From NCBI RefSeq assembly GCF_040958095.1, contig NC_091214.1, positions 8,521,201 to 8,585,200 of the forward strand: a stretch of 64,000 nucleotides of DNA, written 5' to 3'. The stretch is from Procambarus clarkii (taxonomy: Eukaryota; Arthropoda; Malacostraca; Decapoda; Cambaridae). The notes beneath the pieces are model-generated. The model saw only the letters and a program-made list of their open reading frames with translations, was not told the origin of the DNA and ran no database searches. This document shows, piece by piece, positions 52,893-63,930 of this stretch (position 1 is the stretch's first letter; each line of letters opens with the position of its first letter). A program made the position numbers and the translations under genes.

Positions 52893-53568
52893 CCTCGACT
52901 TCGAGTCGAGGGAGGGGGAAGACGTGTCGTGCGCGCTCCGTTAAAATCGTGACATCAACCGGGATTTCTTAGGACTACTGCCATGGATTACTGATTACAG
53001 ACATAACAAAGTGCATAGTGACCCGCTGGAAAATTGAAAACAGTCATTTAAATGGAACTTTGTGTTAAATAGAGAATAAACAGGAGACCACGTGTGAGCC
53101 AGTGCACGAGGCTTTGTGTACATGCGTGTATGAGGAAAAAATAGTGAACGGTGATTCAGATTCGTGGAACAGTGAAGTGAAACGGGTATCACAACAACAT
53201 ATAAGTTGGAAGTGAAGGAAAATCGTGCATAGAATATTATGAATATAGAATACTAGAAATATAGAATAGTGGCAAGAGGCGGCATCAGTGGTTATAAATC
53301 GAGTAACTGGAAACTGGTGATATCAACCTGGGACAACAAGAGGTCACCTGTACTGACCGGGGGATCAGCTTCGCTACCCTACACTAAGTACCTGCCATAA
53401 AGTTTGAACAAAATAACATACCTAATATTACAAATATACGGTATACAGATAATATTATAAATATTGAATATATAAATATATACATATAATTTTATAAAGC
53501 GTTAAAAGGACTGACATCAACAAGTGATCCATACAGTGAACCACAAATACAACACAATACATCAGTCA

Positions 53569-53766
53569 ATGGAGAGGTGTGGCAAGTGTTCGGGAGTACT
53601 GGGAAAACGTAACGTAGGCGTAACGTGTTGCATCTGTAACATAAGATTTCACCTTGGCTGTACAGAATTATCTTCAGGATGCACAAAGAGGCAAGGAATT
53701 TACTGGGTTTGCAAAGATGACAGATTAATGTTAGAGAACATAACTAAACTGATACTTAAATACTGA
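53569..53766 (+). CDS. LINE-D ORF1 N-terminal part: PHD-like zinc finger
   Basis: MERCGKCSGVLGKRNVGVTC starts at ATG 53569. Ligands follow a PHD pattern: Cys4, Cys7, Cys20, Cys23, His28, Cys31 and Cys48 in YWVCKDD, with the usual last Cys replaced by Asp. PHD-like fingers are known in ORF1 proteins of some CR1-group LINEs. The frame stops at 53766 just before the nested LINE-B, so the natural continuation into 55299-56117 is interrupted. A Zn finger of this kind binds protein or nucleic acid; the role here is unproven. Confidence 0.7.
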   Translation: MERCGKCSGVLGKRNVGVTCCICNIRFHLGCTELSSGCTKRQGIYWVCKDDRLMLENITKLILKY

Positions 53767-53784
53767 TACTGATACTAAACTGAT

Positions 53785-55290
53785 ACTTAGCCCTTGCCAA
53801 TATGGCTTCAGACCCAAAAAAAGCACTAACGATGCACTTATTAGTATGCTTAACTCGATTCATACAGCTCTTGATAAAAATGAGTTCTCTGTTGGGTTGT
53901 TTGTGGACCTGCGTAAAGCTTTTGACACTGTCAACCACCAAAACCTTCTTCTTAAATTACATCATTATGGAGTCAGAGGACACTCCCTACAATACCTCAA
54001 ATCCTACCTTACTGACAGGCTCCAATATGTTTCTGTGAATAATACAATTTCTCCCACCCTACCCATTAACATTGGTGTTCCCCAGGGCAGCATACTTGGC
54101 CCTCTCCTCTTTCTCATCTACATTAATGACCTTCCAAATGCCTCCCAACACCTCAAACCAATTCTATTTGCTGACGACACAACCTTCATTTACTCCAGTC
54201 CTGATCCCCTTGCTCTAAATGCCACAGTAAATACTGAGCTAAATAAAGTCCATCTGTGGCTAACTGCCAACAAACTCACCCTTAACATTGACAAAACCTT
54301 TTATATTCTGTTTGGCAATAAATCCTCTAATCAAATAAATCTCAAAATAAACAATACCCAAATTTGTAACAAATTAGATGGCAAATTCCTTGGCATTCTC
54401 ATTGACCACAAGCTTAATTTCCAGGGACACATTCTAAACATATCAAAAAAAGTTTCAAAAACTGTGGGCATTCTTTCTAAGATCAGATATTATGTACCAC
54501 GCCCTGCCCTGGTGACTCTCTATTACTCCCTTATCTATCCATATCTCAACTATGGTATTTGTGCTTGGGGCTCTACTACCCAAAATCACTTACGTCCTCT
54601 AATTACTCAACACAAAGCTGCTATTAGAACAATATCCAATTCTGGCCCCAGACATCACTCGGTACCCCTACTTAAATCTCTGAATATGTTAGACATTAAG
54701 TCACTGCACATTCTCTCATGTGTATTATACATATATAAAACGCTAAACTATAATGCCAATCCTGATAGGCATAAGCTTCATAGAAGGTTGTATCAGAACC
54801 CATGAGCATCACACCAGAAATAAATACAGTTTTGATATTCCTAGAGTACGACTTAATCAAACTAGAAATGCTCTACAAATCAAGGGGCCCAGAATGTGGA
54901 ATGACCTTCCCAACCATGTTAAAGACTGTACCTCTCTCAACCAGTTTAAGTTAAAAGCGAAGCTATACCTAATAAATTCCCTGTAATCTACCTTACCCTT
55001 CTATTGTCAACCAATGTCTGTTTTCTTCTTTAAAGAGCGCTGTTTGTCGACATAATTGTATTTGTGCTGCTTTTTCATCTATGTTTTCATTTCTTGTTTT
55101 CATCTACTCATTATGCTCAATTAGTATTAAGCTTGTCATTTAAGTTTATCATGCCCGAAACGCTTTGCGTAATAGTGGCTTTAGGCATTGTATGTACTAG
55201 CTATACCTATAGTTAAACAATCCTTGTAAATATTTATTGTATGTATGTACCTTACCTAAATAAAATTGTATTGTATTGTATTGTATTGTT
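53785..55290 (+). mobile_element. LINE-B copy nested in LINE-D ORF1
   Basis: Starts at ATACTTAGCCCTTGCCAATA, within the reverse transcriptase. Encodes FVDLRKAFDTVNH, GVPQGSILGPLLFLIYIND, LFADDTTF and the C-terminus; breaks are the eight-A run at 53816-53823 and an extra base near 54767. The 3' untranslated region has TGCCCGAAACGCTTTGCGTA (55151-55170) and a TATTG pentamer tail at 55268-55290. Close in sequence to the 38-41 kb copy, including the eight-A run. Confidence 0.9.
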
Positions 55291-55298
55291 GATGAAAA

Positions 55299-56117
55299 AC
55301 ATTCCCGAGTCAGAGATTATCATTCACAGACAAGCTACCAGTGATATATGCGGACTGGGAAAAGTCAACATTGGATAACGACCAAAACTCAGGAACAGAT
55401 AGTTTAGAGAACCGCAGCAGTAGTGTGGAGGAAGAGTCTATTGTGGTACAAAATAACAGCAATATTGCAGAGTCAGGTAATATAAACGATGAGAGCAACA
55501 GTGAGACAGAGTGCATAAATGAAGGAATTGGGACGAAAAACGGAGATGGCTCCAATAAAGAGGTAGACAAGACAGACACAGATATAAATACCTTGAAAAA
55601 CGCAAAACCGGAACACATTTGCAAATTCTATACTAAAGGAATATGCAAATATGGAAAAATAGGAGCAAAATGCCATTTTCTGCATCCTCGAAAATGCAGG
55701 AACATGTTGGCGAGGGGTACATGCCGTTTTGGAACAGAGTGTAGATACTTCCACCCTAAATTATGTAAATTTTCAATTAGGGACAAAAAATGCTACAATC
55801 TTCAGTGTCCGGAATTCCACGTGAGAGGTACACAGCGTTATAGACGGGAAGATCAATATGACACTACTGGAATTTTTTTAGAGGAAGGCAGAAACAGAGT
55901 AGTAAATATAAGAGAGAGGAACAGTCAGATGGAACCACTACAGGATTACAGAGGGGAAGAGAGATACCCACAAGACTGGAATTCAAATTATCAACAAGCA
56001 CACAGGTGCTACACCACACAACACCCGTCCTACTACCAAAACTGGACGAATCACTTCCAAAACAACACACCCTGGACGCAAACACAGTGGCCTCCTTACC
56101 AGAGCCTCAGATATTAA
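55299..56117 (+). CDS. LINE-D ORF1 C-terminal part: three CCCH zinc fingers
   Basis: The open frame begins just after the LINE-B tail. An acidic Ser/Glu/Asn-rich stretch precedes three CCCH motifs: CKFYTKGICKYGKIGAKC with HFLH (Cx7Cx8Cx3H), CRNMLARGTCRFGTECRYFH (canonical Cx8Cx5Cx3H) and CKFSIRDKKCYNLQCPEFH (Cx8Cx4Cx3H). The tail is Tyr/Gln/Trp-rich and ends QSLRY at 56117. CCCH fingers bind single-stranded RNA, which fits packaging of element RNA. The ORF2 frame overlaps its last ~110 bases. Confidence 0.8.
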   Translation, partial: TFPSQRLSFTDKLPVIYADWEKSTLDNDQNSGTDSLENRSSSVEEESIVVQNNSNIAESGNINDESNSETECINEGIGTKNGDGSNKEVDKTDTDINTLKNAKPEHICKFYTKGICKYGKIGAKCHFLHPRKCRNMLARGTCRFGTECRYFHPKLCKFSIRDKKCYNLQCPEFHVRGTQRYRREDQYDTTGIFLEEGRNRVVNIRERNSQMEPLQDYRGEERYPQDWNSNYQQAHRCYTTQHPSYYQNWTNHFQNNTPWTQTQWPPYQSLRY

Positions 56118-59100
56118 CACCAAGTAAGGCATCCAGCACTTCCACTAACACGATAACATCATTTATATTTGCCAACATCCAGGGTATAAAAACACGCAAA
56201 ACCAACAAAGTTCAATTTATAGATGGTCTCCTTCATGAGGCAAATGCAGTGTTTGCAGCCCTAACAGAAACCCACACCAAGGACTACCATGTTGGTGAAA
56301 TATGGATCTCAGAGTACAATCTTTTCAGATGTGATAGGAAACACCGGCTTCAGGGTGGGGTCAGCCTCTACATCAAAGACACACTCATCTGTACTGAGCT
56401 GCTAAACACCTCAAATGATATGGTGGAAGTGCTGATAATCAAAATAGAGATTCTAAATGTAGTTATTGTCCTTGTATATAAGTCACCGGAGGCAAACCCT
56501 CAGCAGTTTAAAGACCAACTAATGAAAATAGAACACTGCTTGGAAAACCTCACAAATCCAGCTTCGAACATCATCCTGCTTGGGGACTTCAACCTACGGC
56601 ACCTGAAATGGAAGCACCTGGCTAATACAGTAATATCAGAAAGAATACCAGGAAGTAGCCTAAATGAACAGGCACATGCAAATGACCTGCTACGGATGTG
56701 CGATAGGTTTGCCTTAAACCAGCAAATAGTAGAACCAACTAGGAAGGAGAACACGCTGGACCTCATTTTCACAAACAATGATGAATTGATCAGGAACATA
56801 ATGATTACAAATACCTGTTACTCAGATCACAACTTAATTGAAGTTATGACAACCATGGGGAGTAGACCTTCAAAACCAGTCCCGATTCCCGGTGGAGGAG
56901 ATTTCAGCAAATTCAACTTCAATAATAAACAGATAAACTGGGGGCAAATAAACCAGGACTTCACAGAAATAAACTGGGAAGAACAGCTAGAAAATGCAAA
57001 CCTGAACCAGTGCCTGGAAAAAATAAGCTCAGTAGCACTAGAAATATGTTCAAACCGCATACCTCTAAGAAAAAAGAGGAAGAGATGCAGATTGGAACGG
57101 GAACGTCGTTCCCTATATAGGCGAAGAAAACGAATCTCGGAACAACTTGAGAGTCGCACCTTATCTCAAGAACGGCGAAGAAGGTTAGGTAGAGAAATAG
57201 AAACAATTGAACGCAAGTTACAAGAATCATACAAAACCCAGGAGAGGCAAAGAGAGCAAAAGGCCATCAGTGAAATAGAGAGAAATCCGAAATATTTTTT
57301 CTCCTATGCAAAATCAAGATCAAAAACCACATCTAGTATCGGGCCCCTGGGAAAGGGAGATGGAACTTTCACCGATGACAACAAAGAAATGAGCGAGCTA
57401 CTGAGGACGCAGTACGACTCTGTTTTCAGCGAGCCATTAAACGCACTAAAGATAGATAACCCAAATGAATTTTTCATGGATATGATACCAACATCAAATC
57501 ATAAATCAGACGTCACCCTATCCCCACTGGATTTTGAAGAAGCCATAAACAGTATGCCTATGCACTCTGCACCAGGCCCGGATTCTTGGAACTCCATATT
57601 CATCAAGAACTGTAAAAAAACATTATCGCAGGCCCTCCACATTCTGTGGAGACAAAGCCTAGATACTGGCGTTATCCCTGATATACTAAAAACAGCAGAG
57701 ATAGCACCACTTCATAAAGGAGGAAATAAGGCAGAGGCAAAAAATTACAGACCGATAGCACTAACATCGCACATCATAAAAATTTTTGAGAGAGTGCTAA
57801 GAAGTAAGATCACAAAATACATGGAATCACAGCATCTCCATAACCCCGGGCAACATGGTTTCAGAACAGGGAGCTCTTGCCTGTCGCAGTTGCTGGACCA
57901 CTATGATATGGCATTAGATGCTATGGAAGACAAACAAAACGCTGATGTAATTTACACAGATTTCGCAAAAGCTTTTGATAAATGTGACCATGGCGTTATT
58001 GCACATAAAATGCGTTCAAAAGGAATTACCGGAAAAATAGGCAGATGGATCTACAATTTCCTGACCAACAGAACCCAATGTTTAATAGTCAACAAAATAA
58101 AATCCAGCCCATCAACCGTGAAGAGCTCAGTCCCCCAGTGGTACTGTGCTTGCTCCAATACTTTTTCTCATCCTCATATCGGACATAGACAAGAACACAA
58201 CCTATAGCACTGTATCATCCTTTGCAGATGACACAAGGATCTTCATGAGAGTAGGCAACATAGAGGACACGGCAAACCTCCAATCAGATGTAGATCAGGT
58301 TTTTCTATGGGCTACAGAAAATAATATGGTGTTTAACGAAGATAAGTTCCAGCTCATGCGCTATGGAAAAAATGAAAATATAAAAACGGAAACCACGTAC
58401 AAAACTCAGGCAAATCATAACATAGAACGAAAAGGCAATGTAAAGGATCTGGGTGTACTCATGTCGGAAGACCTTACCTTTAAAGAACACAATAAAGTAG
58501 CCGTCACAACTGCAAGAAAAATGACAGGTTGGATAACAAGAACTTTTCACACTAGAGATGCTATACCGATGTTGATACTTTTCAAAACGCTTGTGCTCTC
58601 TAGAGTGGAGTACGGCTGCACAATGACAGCCCCTTTCAAAGCTGGAGAAATTGCTGACCTGGAGAGCGTGCAGAGATCCTTTACTGCTAGAATCCACTCA
58701 GTAAAACATCTAAACTATTGGGACCGACTAAAGATCCTAAATCTGTACTCCCTTGAGCGCAGGCGGGAGAGATACATAATAATTTACACGTGGAAAATAT
58801 TAGAGGGGCTGGTCCCAAACCTGCACACAGAAATAACATCACATGAGACCAGAAGACATGGCAGGATGTGCAGAATACCCCCGTTGAAAAGCGGAGGTGC
58901 AACAGGTACTCTGAGAGAGAACTCTATCAACATCAGAGGCCCGAGACTGTTCAACACGCTTCCGCTACACATAAGGGACATAACTGACAATCTCCTCACA
59001 GTGTTCAAGAGAGAACTGGATAAGCACCTCCAAAGGATACCTGATCAACCAGGCTGTGACTCATACGTCAGGCTGCGAGCAGCCGCGTCCAACAGCCTGG

Positions 59101-59156
59101 TTGATCAGTCCAGCAACCAGGAGGCCTGGTCGACGACCGGGCCGCGGGGACGCTAA
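56006..59156 (+). pseudogene. LINE-D ORF2: endonuclease plus reverse transcriptase, one frameshift
   Basis: Endonuclease: FIFANIQGIKTRKTNKVQF, ALTETHTK, LGDFNLRHLKW, TLDLIFTNND and YSDHNLIEV, all key residues present. Linker rich in Arg/Lys. Reverse transcriptase: NYRPIALTSHIIKIFERVL, GQHGFRTGSSCLSQLL, YTDFAKAFDKCDHGV, SSVPQ-GTVLAPILFLILI, SFADDTRIF. C-terminus LGVLMSEDLTFKEHNK, RRERYIIIYTWKILEG, RGPRLFNTLPLHIRD. One extra T at about 58140 (CCCAGTGGT) is the only break seen; otherwise ~1,030 codons are open. True start unclear, since the frame opens inside ORF1. Confidence 0.9.
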
Positions 59157-59190
59157 GGCCCGGAAACACCTCAAGGTAACCTCAAGGTAA

Positions 59191-61520
59191 GGTATGCGAG
59201 TTGTCACTGGGCAGTTGCCAGTATCATGGACCACCAGTCTTACGGTACCTATACCAAAGTGGTGGCCAACCTGATGCTTTCAGTCCCATCTCACTGACCA
59301 GTTGCATGTGCAAAACCTCAGAGAGAATGGTGCTAAATAGATTATTGTATAGAGTTAAAGAGCACATGTCACCTGATATCAATGGTTTCACACATGGTAA
59401 AAGTGTACACAACTGTATCACAACCTTTTTTACTGTTCATGAAGATAAAAGGCACAAGTACACAACATTTCTTGATTTAAAAAATGCCTTTGATATTGCT
59501 AATAGGGAAGTGATTATGTATGAATTAGCGAGAATGGATATAGAGGGACATTTATTACAATGGATACGAGGCTATCTTACCAACCGGAAGTCCTCTGCGC
59601 TGTTCCAAGGCTACAAGAGTGAAACTAAAGTAATGCAACTAGTTTCTTTATCAGCCACCTCACCCTGTCAGAGTAAATGAGACAAATGTATGTGAATGCA
59701 TGTGTGTGTGTGTGTGTATATATGTATGTATATGTGTGTGTGTGTATGTATATGTATGGGTATAAAGTATATATGGAAGCTGATCAGAATTACATTTCAC
59801 CTTTGTGAATGTACATTAATGACACTATGTAAAAGACACATCTAACACTTTATGTAGGGCATACGTAAATCTGTGTATCTATGTATTTACGTATGTAGGT
59901 TAGCTTAGCATTTTAAAAGCACCGAATCACCTTCTGTGGTTGAGTGTTCAATAAACCCTTGAACTATATGTTTAACACTTCTCTAACCCTGTCCATGGAG
60001 GACAGAAGAAAATGTATATATTCTGGTTAGCATTATAAATGTGTGGCCACGTCTGTGGTAGAAAAAAAAATGCAACTAGGCACCCCACAAGGAGGAGTAC
60101 TCAGTTCTACCTTGTTTAATGTTCTAATTAATGCTTTACTAAAATCAATCCCAACTAGTCCGGTAAACATCACTATCAGCTATGCAGATGACATCCTTGT
60201 GCATACTAAAACCCACCACGAAATGCAAACAGTCTTAAATTGTATACATACAGCTTGTGAGAGCCTTGGTCTTGTAATCAACGCTGCTAAAACTAAGGTA
60301 TTTAACAGACAAATTGGCAACCGCAAAAGTGGACCACGAAAACTTAAGATAGACAACATACCAATAGACTATGTCTCTTCTTTCAAATACCTTGGAGTCT
60401 CTGTCCCTTGTACCTCAACTGCAGTCAATAAGTTACATCAACAATGTAGAGACAGACTCAAGGCTCTCAGAACTGTAGTGGGGTACAGCCCGAAATATGG
60501 TGTTAATATTAGAATAGCACGAATATTTAGCGTATATAAGGTCTCTGATAGACTATCATGCACCAGCTTTGGTCCTGCAAAATGGCAAAAGTATTGATAG
60601 ACTGGAAAAAATGCAAAATGAAGCACTCAGAATTATACTTGGCTGTCCTATAACTACCAAAGTTCTCAACATGCGGAAAGAATTAAATATACTTAGCATT
60701 AGAGAGAGAATATTTGAAATTAATCTTATGATGGGACTAAAGCTTCTGCGTGATAACAAAAACAGCATTGTGTCAGTTGCACTGTTAGAACACATACGAA
60801 ATAGAACTAGCGAGTCTAAATGGATTCAAAGAACAGCCACTCATATTAATTTATTTAATTTTAAAATGATGGGACTGCACGATGTATATACAGATGAAAG
60901 AGTACAGCACTTCCTCCACCCTGGCAGATAGAACCTTTTGACATCCTGACCCCTGCATACCCCACCAAGAAACTAATCACAAACAACCCTCATGCTCAGC
61001 TTGCTGCTAAATTAAGCACCATAGAACACATTCACAATATACAAGCTGAAAACAACATTGCACAGACCATATACACTGACGGATCACTCAATACAGCTAC
61101 AGGGAGGGCAGGAAGTGCTGTTATTGCTCATCAGCCCGATGGCAGCACAATTCAAAGAAATATCCGAATTAGTAACTGGGCGTCCACAATGCAAGCCGAG
61201 TTGGTAGCGATACTGGTAGCACTCGAAATTATTGACAACACTGAAGTAGACAGCTTAAATGTTCCTGACTCCCTTTCCTCACTACAAGCAATAAACAGTT
61301 TGCAGTCAAGAAATAACGTGCTTGTCTTGGAAGCTAGACGTAGATATATAAGAATACTTAGCAAGAGGGTAAATATAAAAATGTTGTGGATCCTGAATCT
61401 AGGTCCTGCTGGTATCAACCAGTGTATTGTGAGGACTAATAATAAACAAAAGCTCCCCTATGACTCTGTAATATCCCCATTGGTCAAACTATTATGTATT
61501 AGCGATAAGACCTACTATTA
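59191..61520 (+). pseudogene. LINE-I ORF2 3' part: reverse transcriptase and RNase H
   Basis: Reverse transcriptase: FSPISLTSCMCKTSERMVLN, FLDLKNAFDIANREV (motif A), then across the small insert LGTPQGGVLSSTLFNVL (motif B) and ISYADDILVH (motif C). C-terminal LQNGKSIDRLEKMQNEALR follows a frameshift near 60530; another lies near 60930. RNase H: IYTDGSLNTATGRAGSAV, MQAELVAILVAL and VPDSLSSLQAINS, carrying the Asp-Glu-Asp residues, with the final block lost after KMLWI, so the domain is C-terminally damaged. Ends at about 61520. Confidence 0.88.
59643..60068 (+). mobile_element. 426-bp polyadenylated insert with 11-bp target duplication
   Basis: AATGCAACTAG occurs on both sides (59632-59642 and 60069-60079). 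The insert ends in an A-run, and the host frame (VMQL-GTPQGG) resumes after it. It holds TG/TA-rich sequence at 59700-59760 and an AATAAA signal near 59951. This marks a retroposed RNA, of unknown source; a SINE or processed transcript. Confidence 0.85.
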
Positions 61521-61740
61521 ATGTATGATGACTTACTGTAAATATGTAGCTCTTGTAATAGCACTTTCTCTGTAACTAGCTGACATTGCAACTATAAGGT
61601 GTGAAGGATAGATGAAATTGTTTATGTAATAATCTAAGATGAGGTCTGATAAAGACCTTTTGTTCCCTCTGTAATGCTTTTGCGCTACCGCTCACAGGAT
61701 GAGTATGGGGTGCACAATAAACTAGCCGCCTTCGGCGGCA

Positions 61741-62130
61741 ACAATCAAACACACACAGACATAAAAGACATTAGTGTCTTTAGGTACTGTATGTACTAGC
61801 TCTATCTATAAATCGATCTTTATGTTTGTAAAACAACTATGTATGCACTTTTCCAGAAAAAAAAGAAAAAAAAAATTGTAACAATGTTTTTAACGTCCGA
61901 AATGCTGTACATACTATTGGCTTTACATGAATTGTAAACACATTTTTTTTTTTAGATATATACAAGAGTTGTTACATTCTTGTACATAATGCTATGCGCT
62001 CTCATTAACCCAGAGTAACTTCTTGTATACATAAATAAATAATAAATAAATGAATAAATAAGTGAATAAATAAATAAATATATAAATAAACAAATAAATA
62101 TATCAATAAACGTTAAATAATTATGTTGGA
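61741..62130. other. Decayed LINE tails and AATA low complexity
   Basis: Forward LINE-B-like TGTACTAGCTCTATCTATAA (61791-61810), a decayed core CGTCCGAAATGCTGTACAT (61902-61920), a SINE/LINE-A-type AGATATATACAAGAGTTGTT (61954-61973), then AAATAAAT repeats. No gene. Confidence 0.55.
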
Positions 62131-62194
62131 GTGAAAATCTGGCAGCGTCGGGACACGTTCGTTAATGTTGTGTGTAGAGGCGACGGCGGCTGCT

Positions 62195-63930
62195 CCCTCC
62201 AGGTACCCGCACCCCCTCTCTCACTGCTCCCTCCAGGTACCCGCACCCCTCTCTCACTGCTCCCTCCAGGTACCCGCACCCCTCTCTCACTGCTCCCTCC
62301 AGGTACCCGCACCCCTCTCTCACTGCTCCCTCCAGGTACCCGCACCCCCTCTCTCACTGCTCCCTCCAGGTACCCGCACCCCTCTCTCACTGCTCCCTCC
62401 AGGTACCCGCACCCCTCTCTCACTGCTCCCTCCAGGTACCCGCACCCCTCTCTCACTGCTCCCTCCAGGTACCCGCACCCCTCTCTCACTGCCCCCTCCA
62501 GGTACCCGCACCCCTCTCTCACTGCTCCCTCCAGGTACCCGCACCCCTCTCTCACTGCTCCCTCCAGGTACCCGCACCCCTCTCTCACTGCTCCCTCCAG
62601 GTACCCGCACCCCTCTCTCACTGCCCCCTCCAGGTACCCGCACCCCTCTCTCGCTGCCCCCTCCAGGTACCCGCACCCCTCTCTCGCTGCCCCCTCCAGG
62701 TACCCGCACCCCTCTCTCACTGCTCCCTCCAGGTACCCGCACCCCTCTCTCACTGCTCCCTCCAGGTACCTGCACCCCTCTCTCACTGCTCCCTCCAGGT
62801 ACCCGCACCCCTCTCTCACTGCTCCCTCCAGGTACCTGCACCCCTCTCTCACTGCTCCCTCCAGGTACCTGCACCCCTCTCTCGCTGCCCCCTTCCAGGT
62901 ACCCGCACCCCTCTCTCACTGCTCCCTCCAGGTACCTGCACCCCTCTCTCACTGCTCCCTCCAGGTACCCACACCCCTCTCTCACTGCTCCCTCCAGGTA
63001 CCCGCACCCCTCTCTCACTGCCCCCTCCAGGTACCCGCACCCCTCTCTCACTGCTCCCTCCAGGTACCCGCACCCCTCTCTCACTGCTCCCTCCAGGTAC
63101 CCGCACCCCTCTCTCACTGCTCCCTCCAGGTACCCGCACCCCTCTCTCACTGCTCCCTCCAGGTACCCGCACCCCCTCTCTCACTGCTCCCTCCAGGTAC
63201 CCGCACCCCTCTCTCACTGCTCCCTCCAGGTACCCACACCCCTCTCTCACTGCTCCCTCCAGGTACCCGCACCCCCTCTCTCACCGCTCCCTCCAGGTAC
63301 CCGCACCCCTCTCTCACCGCTCCCTCCAGGTACCCGCACCCCCTCTCTCACCGCTCCCTCCAGGTACCCGCACCCCTCTCTCACCGCTCCCTCCAGGTAC
63401 CCGCACCCCCTCTCTCACCGCTCCCTCCAGGTACCCGCACCCCTCTCTCACCGCTCCCTCCAGGTACCCGCACCCCTCTCTCACTGCTCCCTCCAGGTAC
63501 CCGCACCCCCTCTCTCACTGCTCCCTCCAGGTACCCGCACCCCTCTCTCACTGCTCCCTCCAGGTACCCGCACCCCTCTCTCACTGCTCCCTCCAGGTAC
63601 CCGCACCCCTCTCTCACTGCTCCCTCCAGGTACCCGCACCCCTCTCTCACTGCTCCCTCCAGGTACCCGCACCCCCTCTCACTGCTCCCTCCAGGTACCC
63701 GCACCCCCTCTCTCACTGCTCCCTCCAGGTACCCGCACCCCCTCTCTCACTGCTCCCTCCAGGTACCCGCACCCCCTCTCTCACTGCTCCCTCCAGGTAC
63801 CCGCACCCCTCTCTCACTGCTCCCTCCAGGTACCCGCACCCCTCTCTCACTGCTCCCTCCAGGTACCCGCACCCCCTCTCTCACTGCTCCCTCCAGGTAC
63901 CCGCACCCCTCTCTCACTGCTCCCTGCAGG
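62195..63930. repeat. 33-bp GC-rich minisatellite, ~52 units
   Basis: Unit CTCCCTCCAGGTACCCGCAC-CCCTCTCTCACTG, with 33- and 34-base variants (four or five C) and CTGCCC, CTGCAC, CCGCTC variants grouped in blocks. Every unit has a KpnI site GGTACC preceded by CAG. Very long open frames on both strands arise from the 33-base period. It ends at 63930 in CTGCAGGTACCTACTCC and unique sequence. Confidence 0.98.

Larger units (their letters stand above)
52893..59190 (+). mobile_element. LINE-D, nearly full-length, with zinc-finger ORF1; contains a nested LINE-B
   Basis: The 5' end starts at the hairpin CCTCGACT-TCG-AGTCGAGG (52893-52911), followed by ~660 bases of leader, ORF1 (split by a LINE-B at 53785-55290), ORF2 overlapping the end of ORF1, and a terminal 11-base direct repeat CCTCAAGGTAA (59169-59179, 59180-59190). 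Discounting the nested copy, it is ~4.8 kb. Its final ~70 bases are shared with the SINE at 23398-23640. Confidence 0.9.
51424..61740 (+). mobile_element. LINE-I, near-complete ORF2, opened by LINE-D and a small insert
   Basis: The host element is represented by 51424-52892 and 59191-61740. It contains endonuclease, reverse transcriptase and RNase H in I-clade order, then the terminal GCTCACAGGATGAGTATGGG with TGCACAATAAAC. A 6.3-kb LINE-D at 52893-59190 and a 426-base insert at 59643-60068 interrupt it. Confidence 0.85.
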
